From positions 806,001-870,000 of the forward strand of contig NZ_CP095864.1 of the NCBI RefSeq assembly GCF_023100845.1: a DNA stretch of 64,000 bases. Direction: 5' to 3'. Position numbers and translations under genes: made by a program. The notes beneath the pieces are model-generated. The model did no database searches, was not told the origin of the DNA, and was given only the letters and a program-made list of their open reading frames with translations. Numbering within the stretch: the first letter of the stretch is position 1; each line of letters opens with the position of its first letter. Below, piece by piece: positions 43,458 to 52,605 of this stretch. The stretch is from Gordonia sp. PP30. Its GTDB lineage: Bacteria > Actinomycetota > Actinomycetes > Mycobacteriales > Mycobacteriaceae.

Positions 43458-45482
43458 ATGGCCGACGCGATCGGCGACGCGTTGGCGGCCCGCTGGGCCG
43501 CGGTCGATTTCACTGCGGCCGGGATGGTGCCGGCCGACCGGGCCGATGACGACAAGACGCAGTGCCGGTCGTGGGCCGTCTATGCCGAGACGGCGTGGCG
43601 GGGGCAGACGTTCTTGTACTGGCGGCAGTTGTATGCGGTCGGTCAGTTCCTCGACATCGCGCTGGCGACCCTGGATGACCGGGTCTGTGCGGGTGAGGAC
43701 CAGCACGACTTGTTCGATCCGTACACGGCGGCGGTGGAATTCTTCGGCTACTACTTCGCCGGGAATCGGCGGGCCACCCGCGCGCTGGTCGGGACGGCGA
43801 TCGCGGCCGCCCAGCGGCTCCCGCAGACCGCGGACCTGTTGCGCCGGACCGTCATTTCGCCGGAGATGTTCGACAAGGTCGCCTGTCGCACGGACATCGT
43901 CGACGACAGCGCGATCATGGCGCAGGTCGACGCCGATCTGGCCGGTGCGCTCGCCGCGGCCGGGCACATCTCGGAGACGGCGGCCGAGCGGATCGCCGAT
44001 CGGGTGGTGCACAAGCGCGACGCCGATGCGGAGCGGAAGCAGCGGGAGAAGGCGCGGCGGCGGAAGAATGTGACCAGTCGTGATTTCACTGATGGTTTGG
44101 GTGGGGTCACGATCACCGCGGACGCTGAGGAGGCGCGTCTGGCGTATGAGGCGGTGGAGGCGATGATCGCCGGGGTCTGCCCGAACGACCCCCGTACCAA
44201 GGGCATGCTCCGGTCGGCGGCCGCTATCGCACGCCTGCGCAGGCTGCCGTTCACCTGTGCGTGCACCGACAAAGAAGCGTGTACCGCGACGTTGGGTGAG
44301 GAGGAGATTTCGGAGCGGCAGGCCCGGATCACCGTGCACGCGATCTGTCAGAAGTCGACGCTGGCCGGCGAGGATGATGAGCCGGCGTTTCTTGATGGGC
44401 ACGGTCCGATCAGTGCCGGGCATGTCCGCGACCTTGCCCAGCGCCCCGACGCGCTGGTGCGGGACCTCGACCTGGGTGCCCTGCTGCGTCCCCGATCCGC
44501 CACGGTGATCCCCGAGACTGACGACACGCCAGCCGGTGCTCCCGCGGAACCGGGCGAGGACGCCACCGACACCGATGCCACGGACGGCGGACATGGCGCC
44601 GGGCACCGGCCCGGTGCAGCCGCCGACCCCGCCCGGTCTGATGATCCGGATGTCGGGCGGCCGGCTGGGCTCCGGCCCGCCGACGACCGCGGACAGGTCG
44701 AGAGAAACGACCCCGCAACTGAGGCGCCTAACCCCGGCGGCACCGGCCGCGGCGCCGAGGTGCACGAGCATGACACCGGCATCGGAATTGGTCCCGGACC
44801 ACGCGCGAGCGAACACACCGAGCCCGACCATCGCGAGCCCGGACAGCCCGAGCAGCACCGGACCGGACAGGCCGAATCCCGTGGTGAGGTTCCGGCGGCG
44901 TTTCTGGCCGGGCAGGCTCTGCCGAGTGACCCGTATCGGCCCTCCGAAGCTCTCGGCGTCCTGGTGCGGGCCCTGTTCGGGACCTGTACCGTCCCGGGTT
45001 GCGAGCAGCCGGCGTGGAACTGCGAACTCGATCACTGTGAGGAGTTCGACCAGTTCTGTCCCGCTTCCGGCGGCCCGACCTGCTTGTGCAATGTCGGACC
45101 CAAATGTAAGCGTCATCACCTGCTGAAGACGTTCCTGGGTGCCGCGAATCCCGAGGATGGGTGGGTCGATGAGCAGTGGATCGACGATCGCGGTGTGGTG
45201 TGGACGGCGATCACCGCGTACGGCACCACCGTCGAGACCCGGGCGGAGAATCAGTGGCTGTTCCCCCAACTGGCTGGGGTGAGTTGTGTCCACCAGGCCC
45301 ACCCGCCTCCCGAATCACCACCAACCGGTCCAACACCGTCCGACGGCGCGGGCGGGAGCGCGGCAGGGGGCGGTTTGCGGGCCGCGACCGCTTACAAGCA
45401 CGCCTGGCGACGATCTGAACGCGCGCGCCTGCGTCGCGCCCGGGAGCGCGCCGAAGCCGCCGACGGCCCACCACCGTTCTAA
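43458..45482 (+). CDS. 13E12-type HNH endonuclease (DUF222 plus HNH)
   Basis: The 674-residue protein has the DUF222 domain (about 50-320; ISETAAERIADRVVHKRDA), a disordered acidic/Gly linker (about 350-480), and a C-terminal HNH domain with CTVPGCEQPAWNCELDHCEE, then CLCNVGPKCKRHHLLKT, including the zinc Cys pairs and catalytic His. This 13E12 family is multi-copy in mycolata and is often tied to mobile DNA; its cellular role is not settled. ATG 43458 is chosen with GGGGGAGG about ten bases upstream; GTG 43449 is in frame. It has no counterpart at this place in the recalled M. tuberculosis order, so it may be acquired. Confidence 0.88.
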   Translation: MADAIGDALAARWAAVDFTAAGMVPADRADDDKTQCRSWAVYAETAWRGQTFLYWRQLYAVGQFLDIALATLDDRVCAGEDQHDLFDPYTAAVEFFGYYFAGNRRATRALVGTAIAAAQRLPQTADLLRRTVISPEMFDKVACRTDIVDDSAIMAQVDADLAGALAAAGHISETAAERIADRVVHKRDADAERKQREKARRRKNVTSRDFTDGLGGVTITADAEEARLAYEAVEAMIAGVCPNDPRTKGMLRSAAAIARLRRLPFTCACTDKEACTATLGEEEISERQARITVHAICQKSTLAGEDDEPAFLDGHGPISAGHVRDLAQRPDALVRDLDLGALLRPRSATVIPETDDTPAGAPAEPGEDATDTDATDGGHGAGHRPGAAADPARSDDPDVGRPAGLRPADDRGQVERNDPATEAPNPGGTGRGAEVHEHDTGIGIGPGPRASEHTEPDHREPGQPEQHRTGQAESRGEVPAAFLAGQALPSDPYRPSEALGVLVRALFGTCTVPGCEQPAWNCELDHCEEFDQFCPASGGPTCLCNVGPKCKRHHLLKTFLGAANPEDGWVDEQWIDDRGVVWTAITAYGTTVETRAENQWLFPQLAGVSCVHQAHPPPESPPTGPTPSDGAGGSAAGGGLRAATAYKHAWRRSERARLRRARERAEAADGPPPF

Positions 45483-45613
45483 GAACCAGGCGGAGTCCAG
45501 ACACCACGCGGAGGACGCGGGATCTGCGCCACGGCGCAGCCTTGCTGGCAAAACGCAGCTGTCACCACAAGGTCAGAGCGAAGTGATTTCGGTTCCGATG
45601 TAAGGCTGGAATA

Positions 45614-46282
45614 CTACGCGACCGGCGCGGTCTCCGCGGGCGGGGCCTGCGGCGTCTCGCTCGTCGGCGGCGTGGCAGGTGCCGGTGCCGGCGTCTCGTC
45701 TGACGCCGGAACCGTGAAGCCATCCGGCACGGTCGAGACGGCGAAGTGGCCGCGCGCCGCGATGTCGCCGCGCCCGGCGTTGATCGCCGCCTCGATGTCG
45801 TCGTTCCCGGTGCCGGTGACCCGCGCCGACAGCGGCTGGATCTCGATGCCCAGGAGGACGCGGTCGCGGGTGGACGGCAGCGTCTGCGTGTAGGTGGTGT
45901 CCGGCAGGTGGAGCCAGTCCTGCTGGGTCACGCCGCGCGGTGTCGCGTAGCTCGCGATCAGGATCCAGGGGCCGTCGGACACCTCCGACGGCACCGACAC
46001 GGTCAGCGCGTCACCGATGGCCACCGGCAAACGGTCGACCGGGAGGGCGGCGATCTCCTCGTCGCTCATCAGCCGCGGCGTGCACTCGGTGAGCTTCACA
46101 TCGCACCAGAACGTCGGCGCGAGCCGCGTGTACGACTTGCCCGCCGCCAGCGAGACCTTCGGCTCGGGCTCGGCGGTGTTCACGACCAGCAGCGTGGTCG
46201 CCACCGCGATCACGACGACGGCCGCGGCGACGGCCGCGGCCAGAATCGTCAGTGCCTTCTTGTCACTCGGCTGCAGGGACAC
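45614..46282 (-). CDS. DUF2771-type exported protein
   Basis: The 222-residue protein has an N-terminal membrane segment (LTILAAAVAAAVVVIAVATTLLVV, about 10-33) and an exported domain with FWCDVKLTECTPRL, two Cys that may pair. The C-terminal about 25 residues are Pro/Glu/Ala-rich. It lies nine bases downstream of the MFS gene on the same strand, as Rv0875c beside Rv0876c. Function unknown. Confidence 0.8.
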   Translation of the reverse strand: MSLQPSDKKALTILAAAVAAAVVVIAVATTLLVVNTAEPEPKVSLAAGKSYTRLAPTFWCDVKLTECTPRLMSDEEIAALPVDRLPVAIGDALTVSVPSEVSDGPWILIASYATPRGVTQQDWLHLPDTTYTQTLPSTRDRVLLGIEIQPLSARVTGTGNDDIEAAINAGRGDIAARGHFAVSTVPDGFTVPASDETPAPAPATPPTSETPQAPPAETAPVA

Positions 46283-46291
46283 GGACTGACC

Positions 46292-48148
46292 TCACTCGGA
46301 TGCTCGGGGGGAACGCGGCCGGGGCTGCGGACGCGTCGGCGGAACGGAGCGCTGGGCCGCGGTCGGCCGCTGCGACGGGCTGTCGTGCGTGCGGCGCTCG
46401 GGCGTGCGCAGGGGTGCGGTGGGGGCGGGCTCGTCCGGGCGACGGCCGCCGAAACCGGGGATCAGGGTGCCGCCGCGGCTGGTCACGACGGTCTGCACCA
46501 GGCCGGCGCCCATCAGCACCGACACCACGGTGAAGCCGATCCAGAGCGTCGTCGGCAGCACGACGCCCAGGGCGGCACCGATCACCCAGCACAGCTGAAG
46601 AACCGTCTCGGAGCGGCCGAAGGCGGATGCGCGGGAGGCCTCGGGCAGGTCGTCCTGGATGGTGGAGTCCAGACAGACCTTGGCGATCGCGCTGACCGCG
46701 GAACCGACGAAGCCGGCGACGATGACCATCGCCAGGGTGCCGAAGACCGCGGCCAGCACGGTGGCGACGGTGGCGGCCGCGGTGGACAGCACGATGATCC
46801 GCGGCGGATTGGACAGCTTGAGCCGGGTGCCGAGCCCGTTGCCGAGCCCGTTGCCGACGCCGGCGGCGGCGCCGACCGCGCCGAGCATCGCCAGCTGAGC
46901 CCAGCCGCCGCCACTGTGATTCTGGGCCTTGGCGTAGAAGGCCACGTACAGGGTGAGGAAGCCGGTCAGGATGCGGATGGTGCCGTTGCCCCAGAGACCG
47001 GTCACCACGGTCCGGCCCAGCGGCTGGCGCATGCTCGCGGCCAGGCGCGACGACAGGCCGCGGGCACCGGTCGCCCGCGCGGCGGGGTCGGCCTGCGGTT
47101 CGCCGTGATAGGTGAGGGTGGTCGGCACCTCGCCCTCGGTCACCTCCACCCACGACGGGATCTTCATGCAGAAGTACGCGCCGGCGATGCCGAGCACCGC
47201 CAGGAACACCATCGCGCCCGGGATGTGGAACGGCATCAGCTTGCCCAGCAGGAATTCCAGCGCCGCGGCGATACCGCCGGCCACGATGGTCCCGAAGACC
47301 AGGCCGAACATGGTGAGGCGGGAGTTGACCCGCACCAGGTCGATCGACGGCGGAAGGACGCGCGGCGCCACCGCGGACTTGAGGACGCCGAACGATTTCG
47401 ACAGCACCATCAGCCCGAGGGCGCACGGATACAGGATCCACGGCTTGTATTGCAGCTGGCCGGAGACCGGATCCCACGACGAGTTCACGATGATCAGCAG
47501 CGCCAGCACGGTGCGCAGCGCGAACGTCGTGGCCATCGCGATCCGGCGGCCGTGCTGGAGCTTGTCCAGGATCGGCCCGATCAGCGGGGCGATCACCGCG
47601 AACGGTGCGATGGTCAGCGCCAGGTAGAGCCCGACGTTCACTTTGGACTCACCGGTCGCGGCGGCGAAGAAGAGGGTGTTGGCCAGCGCGACGGCCATCG
47701 CCGCGTCGACCGCGTAGTTGACGATCACCGGCATGGTCAGCGCGGTGAGGCCGGACCGGTCGGCGCCGTCGGCGGTGGCGGCGCGGTACACCATGTCGAC
47801 GCCGCGGGCGCCGAAATACCGGGTCCGGCGTGCCATGACGCGCAGCACGGTCACCTTCTCCGGCGGGACGTACGCGGCTCCGGCACGTCCGGACGGGGCG
47901 GCCCGGGTGTGCGAGGCGGTGGCCGCGTCGTCACCGAACTCATGCGTCGGCGCGTCGCCGAGCGGCGGGAGATGCGGATTGTGCGTGCGCGGCGGAAGGT
48001 AGGCGCCGCTGGCCGCGTCGTACCGGCGGCCCCGGCCGCCCGGCGGGTCCGCCGGGTAGTTCCCGTGCCCCGGATGCGGCGCGCGGCGACGCGGCGGCGG
48101 TGCACCGGGGGACCGGTGACCGTCGTCGCGGGGGGATCGGGATGCCAC
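46292..48148 (-). CDS. MFS-type multi-pass membrane protein (Rv0876c-like)
   Basis: The 618-residue protein has a long Pro/Arg/Gly-rich cytoplasmic N terminus (about 1-90), about twelve membrane segments, and a Pro/Arg-rich C terminus (about 570-618). A typical inner loop is GPILDKLQHGRRIAMA after the second segment. The substrate is unknown. It is divergent from the DUF3027 gene, as in mycobacteria. Confidence 0.85.
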   Translation of the reverse strand: MASRSPRDDGHRSPGAPPPRRRAPHPGHGNYPADPPGGRGRRYDAASGAYLPPRTHNPHLPPLGDAPTHEFGDDAATASHTRAAPSGRAGAAYVPPEKVTVLRVMARRTRYFGARGVDMVYRAATADGADRSGLTALTMPVIVNYAVDAAMAVALANTLFFAAATGESKVNVGLYLALTIAPFAVIAPLIGPILDKLQHGRRIAMATTFALRTVLALLIIVNSSWDPVSGQLQYKPWILYPCALGLMVLSKSFGVLKSAVAPRVLPPSIDLVRVNSRLTMFGLVFGTIVAGGIAAALEFLLGKLMPFHIPGAMVFLAVLGIAGAYFCMKIPSWVEVTEGEVPTTLTYHGEPQADPAARATGARGLSSRLAASMRQPLGRTVVTGLWGNGTIRILTGFLTLYVAFYAKAQNHSGGGWAQLAMLGAVGAAAGVGNGLGNGLGTRLKLSNPPRIIVLSTAAATVATVLAAVFGTLAMVIVAGFVGSAVSAIAKVCLDSTIQDDLPEASRASAFGRSETVLQLCWVIGAALGVVLPTTLWIGFTVVSVLMGAGLVQTVVTSRGGTLIPGFGGRRPDEPAPTAPLRTPERRTHDSPSQRPTAAQRSVPPTRPQPRPRSPRASE

Positions 48149-48247
48149 GACGTCGATTGTTCCCTATCCGGTGGGCGCCGCGGCGGATGGGCGGGCGGCG
48201 CGGCGGCGAAGGTGCATTCGGGCGACGCGCTGTTGCACACTAGAGGG

Positions 48248-49009
48248 GTGAGTGTCGTAGCACAGACGGACCTGCTGGAGCAGGCGGAGCAGTTCGCGCG
48301 GAGCGTGCTGGTCAGCGAGGGCGAGATCCCCGGTGAGCACCTCGGCGCGCGGGCCGAGAGCGACTCGGCGGTGGCCCACTACTTCACCGCGCAGGTGCCG
48401 GGGTACCGGGGCTGGCAGTGGTGCGTCGTGCTGGCCGGGGCGCCGGGGTCGTCGGAGATCACCGTCTCCGAGGTGGTCCTGCTGCCCGGCGACGGTGCGC
48501 TGCTCGCGCCCGAGTGGGTGCCGTGGTCCGACCGTATCGCGAGCGGTGACCTCGGTCCGGGCGATCTCCTCGCCTCGCCGCCCGACGATCCTCGGCTCGT
48601 TCCCGGCTACATCGACACCCTCGACGTCGATCCGATCGACCGCGACCAGGTCGGCCAGGTGGCCGGCGAGATCGGTCTCGGACGCGACCGCCTGCTCTCC
48701 TACGAGGGCCGCGCCGAGGCCGCCCAGCGCTGGCACGACGGCGAATACGGCCCCGATTCGGCGATGGCCCGCGCCGCCCGGTTCAACTGCGCGGCCTGCG
48801 GCTACTACCTGCCGCTCGCCGGGGCGCTGCACGGCGCATTCGGCGTCTGCGCCAATGAATACGCGGCCGACGGGCACGTCGTCGCCGCCGACTACGGCTG
48901 CGGCGCCCACGCGGACACCCCGATGCCGCCCGGCGGTCAGGGCAGCCCGGCGTACGACGCCTACGACGACGGCGCGGTCGAGGTCGTGACCGTGGTCCGC
49001 GAGGCCTAG
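48248..49009 (+). CDS. DUF3027 protein
   Basis: The 253-residue protein matches the place of Rv0877. It has RGWQWCVVLAG (about 60-70), WVPWSDRI (about 92) and a possible metal site FNCAACGYYLPL with CANEY and DYGCGAH (four Cys and one His, about 180-220). No membrane segment. GTG 48248 follows AGAGG directly. Function unknown. Confidence 0.8.
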   Translation: MSVVAQTDLLEQAEQFARSVLVSEGEIPGEHLGARAESDSAVAHYFTAQVPGYRGWQWCVVLAGAPGSSEITVSEVVLLPGDGALLAPEWVPWSDRIASGDLGPGDLLASPPDDPRLVPGYIDTLDVDPIDRDQVGQVAGEIGLGRDRLLSYEGRAEAAQRWHDGEYGPDSAMARAARFNCAACGYYLPLAGALHGAFGVCANEYAADGHVVAADYGCGAHADTPMPPGGQGSPAYDAYDDGAVEVVTVVREA

Positions 49010-49013
49010 CGAC

Positions 49014-51761
49014 TTGTCGGCGGGGCGTGAGCCCGGCGTGGACCCGTTCGGCACGGCCGCGTTGCGGGCCGCGACGCTGGCGGCCTGGCGGGACTCGCCG
49101 ACCCGGCTCGCCGAGGACGCCGCCGCCGAGGACGACCTCCGGCAGATCGGCTATCGCGACCGGTGGTTCACCGAACTCGCCGCGAACGCGGCGGATGCGG
49201 CGCTGGCCGCCGGGGTTCCGGGGCGGCTGGTCGTGCGCGCCGACGCCGCGGCGGGCCTGGTGCGGGTCGGGAACACGGGTGCACCGCTCACCGTCGACGG
49301 CGTGCGCGCGCTGACCGCGCTGCGTGTCTCGCCCAAGGGCGGGCACCGCGAGGTCGGGCGGTTCGGCGTCGGCTTCCGGGCCACCTCGTTCGCGGACCGG
49401 GTGGATCTGCTGTCGTCGTCCGGCTCCATCACCTTCGATCGCGCGCGCACCGCCGACGCACTCGATCCGGCGCTGCGCGGCCATCGCGTCCCCGGTCAGC
49501 GCCTGGCCTGGCCGCTCGACGAGGCGCCGTCGACCGGCCTCGATTCGGAGGTGGTGCTGCACGTCCGCGATGCCGCCCGGGTGACCGAACTGCTCGACCA
49601 GGCTCGTGCCGAGGCCCCCGACCTGCTGCTCGAACTGACCGCGCTGGGCGAGATCGACGTGGCCGGGCGGGTGCTGACCCGCCGCGAGCGGGCCGGCCGG
49701 GTCGAGATCATCGACGACGGCCGGGTGGTGGCGACCTGGCTGGAGAGCACCGCGGGCGGCCATCGCTGGCTGGTGCCGGTCGACGACGCCGGTATCCACC
49801 CGCTGACCGGTGACGTCCTCCGCGCCCCGACGCCCACGCAGATCCCGCTCTCGCTGCCCGCGCGGCTGATCACCGACCTGCCGCTCACCCCCGACCGGCG
49901 CGGGCTGCACCCCGATGCCGATGCCGCGGCGGCCGCCGCCGGATACACCGGTCTCCTGCTTCTGGTCGCCGCCGAGCAGCGGCACCTGCTGGTGCCGGCG
50001 CCCGCGTTCGCGGCGTCGGGGCCCGACGGGGTGCTGCGTGAGGCGGTGCTCGCCGAACTCGCGGCGACCCGCTGGGTGCCGTCGTCGTCCGGCGACGAAC
50101 CGCTGGCGCCGGAACGCACCTGGGTGCTGCGCGGCCTCACCGCCGATCTCGCGGAGCTGCTGGGCGAGGTGATCGCACCGCTCGCCGCTCCGGAGTCGAG
50201 CGACGGTGCTGCCGCCCGCACCCTGCTGCGCCTCGGCGCCCGGGAGACGAGCCTGGCCGAGGTCGCCGACCTGCTCGCCGGTGTGGTGCGGCCGGCGCGG
50301 TGGTGGGCACGCCTCTACGCGGCGCTCGACCCGCTGACCTCGACCCGGGAAGCCGCCGAGGAACTGGGCGCGCTCCCGGTGCCGCGCGCCGATGGACGAA
50401 CCCGCCGCGGGGTGCGCGGGCTGGCCGTCGTCGACCTGCCCCGCGGCGCCGACATTCCGGTGGACTGGATCCCGGTGATCGATCCCGCGGCGTACCACCC
50501 GCTGCTGGACCGGCTCGGCCTGGAACGACTCTCGATCGGCGACGTGCTCGCGCACCCGGCGTTGCAGCAGCGGATGGACGCCGCCGACGACGACGAACTC
50601 GAGGAACTGGCCGATACGGTGCTGCGGCTGGTCGCCGCGGACGAATCGGCCGGCTCGGCGCTTCCGGGGTGGCTCGGTGCGCTGCCGGTGCGGGCCGCCG
50701 ACGGCAGCGACCGGCCGGTGGACGAGCTGCTGCTGCCCGGGAGCCCGCTGCACGACGTGCTGTACGACGACGCCGGGCTCGGCCTCGTCGACCCGGCCGT
50801 CGTCGAGGCGTACGGCGCCGGCCCGCTGCGGCGGCTGGGCGCGGGCTGGGGCTTCGCGCCGGTCTACGACGACCTGCCGACCGCGCCCGACCACGACCTC
50901 GACGGCGAGGAGGACTGGTGGGACTTCGTGGGCGTGCCGCCCGAGCGGCTGATCGCCGTGCGGGACCTCGACCTGGTGGACCCCGACCGGTGGCGCCCGG
51001 CCTTGGCGCTCCTCGCGGCCGATCCGGAGATCGCCGCGCAGTTCGCCGACCGCGACGGCTACCTCGTGTGGTGGCTGCGGCGCCATGCCGAGATCGACGG
51101 TCGCCCGCTGCGGGAGTTCCGCGCTCCCGGCGACCCGCGCTGGGCGGGCCTGTTCGACCCGCTCGACCATCCCGCCGCGGACGTTCTCGCGCCCCTGACG
51201 GCCGGTGCCGGACCGGACGACGCCGACGACGCGGCCGCCTGGCTGGCGGCGCTCGCCGATCCCGGCCGGGCCGTCGCGCCGGGGGTCGCGGCGCGCGCCC
51301 ATGCCGCCCTGGTCGCGGCGCGGGCCGCCGGACGGATCCGGCTCGACGACATCGAGCCGCCGGAGGCGCTGCGCACGATGACCGGGACGGTCACCCGCGA
51401 GCCCGTCGTCGTCGACCAGCCGTGGCTGCTGCCGGTGGTACCGCGCCAGATCGCGGTCCTGGCCGGGCCGCACCCGGAGCCGTCGTCGGCGGCCGCGTTC
51501 GCGGAACTGGCCGACGCGCCGCTCGCCTCGGAGACGGTGGTGGCACAGGTGGTGTCGTCGGGCCGGCCGCTCGACGCCGACGCGCCCGAGGCCGTCGAGA
51601 TCGCCGCGGCGACCGGCTGGGACCTGAGCGGTCTGCTGCTGCTGCACGACCGCCTCGACGTGGCCGTGCTGGCCGACGGCGAGGAGCGCCGGGTGACCGT
51701 TCCACGCTGGCGCGATGCCGCGGACACCCTGCACCTGGGGTCTGTACGGTGGACTCGATGA
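49014..51761 (+). CDS. Sacsin-type GHKL ATPase-domain protein
   Basis: The 915-residue protein has an Hsp90-like (GHKL) ATP-binding domain at about 20-200: N-box RWFTELAANAADAALAAG with Glu-Asn replaced by Glu-x-x-x-Asn in the usual layout, VRVGNTGAPLTVDGVRAL (G1), and GRFGVGFRATSF (G2). The long C-terminal part has no recognised domain. Related proteins are annotated as 'sacsin N-terminal ATPase-like'; a chaperone-like role is inferred. Start TTG 49014 lies four bases after the DUF3027 stop; GTG 49038 is possible. It overlaps the PAP2 gene by four bases. Confidence 0.8.
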   Translation: MSAGREPGVDPFGTAALRAATLAAWRDSPTRLAEDAAAEDDLRQIGYRDRWFTELAANAADAALAAGVPGRLVVRADAAAGLVRVGNTGAPLTVDGVRALTALRVSPKGGHREVGRFGVGFRATSFADRVDLLSSSGSITFDRARTADALDPALRGHRVPGQRLAWPLDEAPSTGLDSEVVLHVRDAARVTELLDQARAEAPDLLLELTALGEIDVAGRVLTRRERAGRVEIIDDGRVVATWLESTAGGHRWLVPVDDAGIHPLTGDVLRAPTPTQIPLSLPARLITDLPLTPDRRGLHPDADAAAAAAGYTGLLLLVAAEQRHLLVPAPAFAASGPDGVLREAVLAELAATRWVPSSSGDEPLAPERTWVLRGLTADLAELLGEVIAPLAAPESSDGAAARTLLRLGARETSLAEVADLLAGVVRPARWWARLYAALDPLTSTREAAEELGALPVPRADGRTRRGVRGLAVVDLPRGADIPVDWIPVIDPAAYHPLLDRLGLERLSIGDVLAHPALQQRMDAADDDELEELADTVLRLVAADESAGSALPGWLGALPVRAADGSDRPVDELLLPGSPLHDVLYDDAGLGLVDPAVVEAYGAGPLRRLGAGWGFAPVYDDLPTAPDHDLDGEEDWWDFVGVPPERLIAVRDLDLVDPDRWRPALALLAADPEIAAQFADRDGYLVWWLRRHAEIDGRPLREFRAPGDPRWAGLFDPLDHPAADVLAPLTAGAGPDDADDAAAWLAALADPGRAVAPGVAARAHAALVAARAAGRIRLDDIEPPEALRTMTGTVTREPVVVDQPWLLPVVPRQIAVLAGPHPEPSSAAAFAELADAPLASETVVAQVVSSGRPLDADAPEAVEIAAATGWDLSGLLLLHDRLDVAVLADGEERRVTVPRWRDAADTLHLGSVRWTR

Positions 51762-52336
51762 GTCTCTCGCCGTTCGCCTTCGACCAGAACGTGACCCACT
51801 GGGTGCTCGGTATCCGCGGCGAGCCGTGGAACTCGCTCTGGCAGATGGTGACCGTGCTGGGCGACACACTCACTCTCACGCTCGTGGTGATCGCGGTGTT
51901 CGTGCTCGCGTGGATGGGCAACCGGATCGATCTCGCGGCCCTGATCGCGGCCGGCACGCTGTCCGGCTACGCGCTGATGTCGATACTCAAACACACCTTC
52001 GGCCGCCAGCGCCCGCCGATCGCCGACCGGCTGATCGACGTCGGCGGCCTGTCGTTCCCGTCCGGGCACGCGATGATGTCGACGGTGGTCTACGGCCTGG
52101 CCGCGGTGATCTGCTATCGGCTGTACGCGTGGGTCCGCGAGCATCCGCTGGTGCTGGCGGTCGCGCCGCTGCTGGCCGTGGTGGTCGGGCTGTCCCGCGT
52201 CTACCTGGGGGCGCACTGGCTGTCGGACGTCCTGGTCGGCTGGACGCTCGGCGCGGTGTGGATCGCGGTCTGTTTGATCGCGCACGCCCAGATCTCCCCC
52301 TGGGTCCGGGCCCGGACCGAGCCGTCCGCGGCCTAG
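51758..52336 (+). CDS. PAP2-family membrane phosphatase
   Basis: The 192-residue protein has five or six membrane segments and the complete phosphatase signature: KHTFGRQRP (about 80-88), FPSGHAMMS (about 102-110) and SRVYLGAHWLSDVL (about 147-160). Such enzymes dephosphorylate lipid phosphates such as phosphatidic acid or undecaprenyl pyrophosphate at the outer face of the membrane. Its ATG overlaps the stop of the GHKL ATPase gene, so the two are coupled. Confidence 0.92.
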   Translation: MSLSPFAFDQNVTHWVLGIRGEPWNSLWQMVTVLGDTLTLTLVVIAVFVLAWMGNRIDLAALIAAGTLSGYALMSILKHTFGRQRPPIADRLIDVGGLSFPSGHAMMSTVVYGLAAVICYRLYAWVREHPLVLAVAPLLAVVVGLSRVYLGAHWLSDVLVGWTLGAVWIAVCLIAHAQISPWVRARTEPSAA

Positions 52337-52581
52337 TCGAGGCCCTGCTGGGCGCCCTTGCTGCCGCGGCGCACCGCCGCCTGCTGAACCAGGACGATGG
52401 TGGTGCCGAGCAGACCCACCGCCAGACCGACCAGGCACACCAGGAGCGTCCGGTCGCCGCCGATTCCGGTGGCGGCGACGACGATGGTGGCGACTAGCCA
52501 GGCGAGCATGCCGACGACGATCACCGGACCCGGTGCGCGCAGTCGTGCGGGCAGGTCGGGGACAGGGGTCGGCGCGGTCAT
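52333..52581 (-). CDS. DUF2530 small membrane protein
   Basis: An 82-residue protein with two membrane segments (about 19-37 and 44-66) and a basic tail. It converges on the PAP2 gene (four-base overlap) and is divergent from the permease gene 24 bp away. Equivalent by position to Rv0879c. Function unknown. Confidence 0.75.
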   Translation of the reverse strand: MTAPTPVPDLPARLRAPGPVIVVGMLAWLVATIVVAATGIGGDRTLLVCLVGLAVGLLGTTIVLVQQAAVRRGSKGAQQGLD

Positions 52582-52605
52582 GCTACCTACGGTAGCTTTT
52601 CTCGA

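Noticed and set aside
48783..51869. A 1,028-codon reverse frame opposite the GHKL ATPase gene
   Set aside because: Shadow of the forward gene; no conserved motif, while the forward frame has all GHKL motifs.
52582..52605. A purine riboswitch before the permease
   Set aside because: The gap to the divergent gene is only 24 bp, too short for an aptamer.
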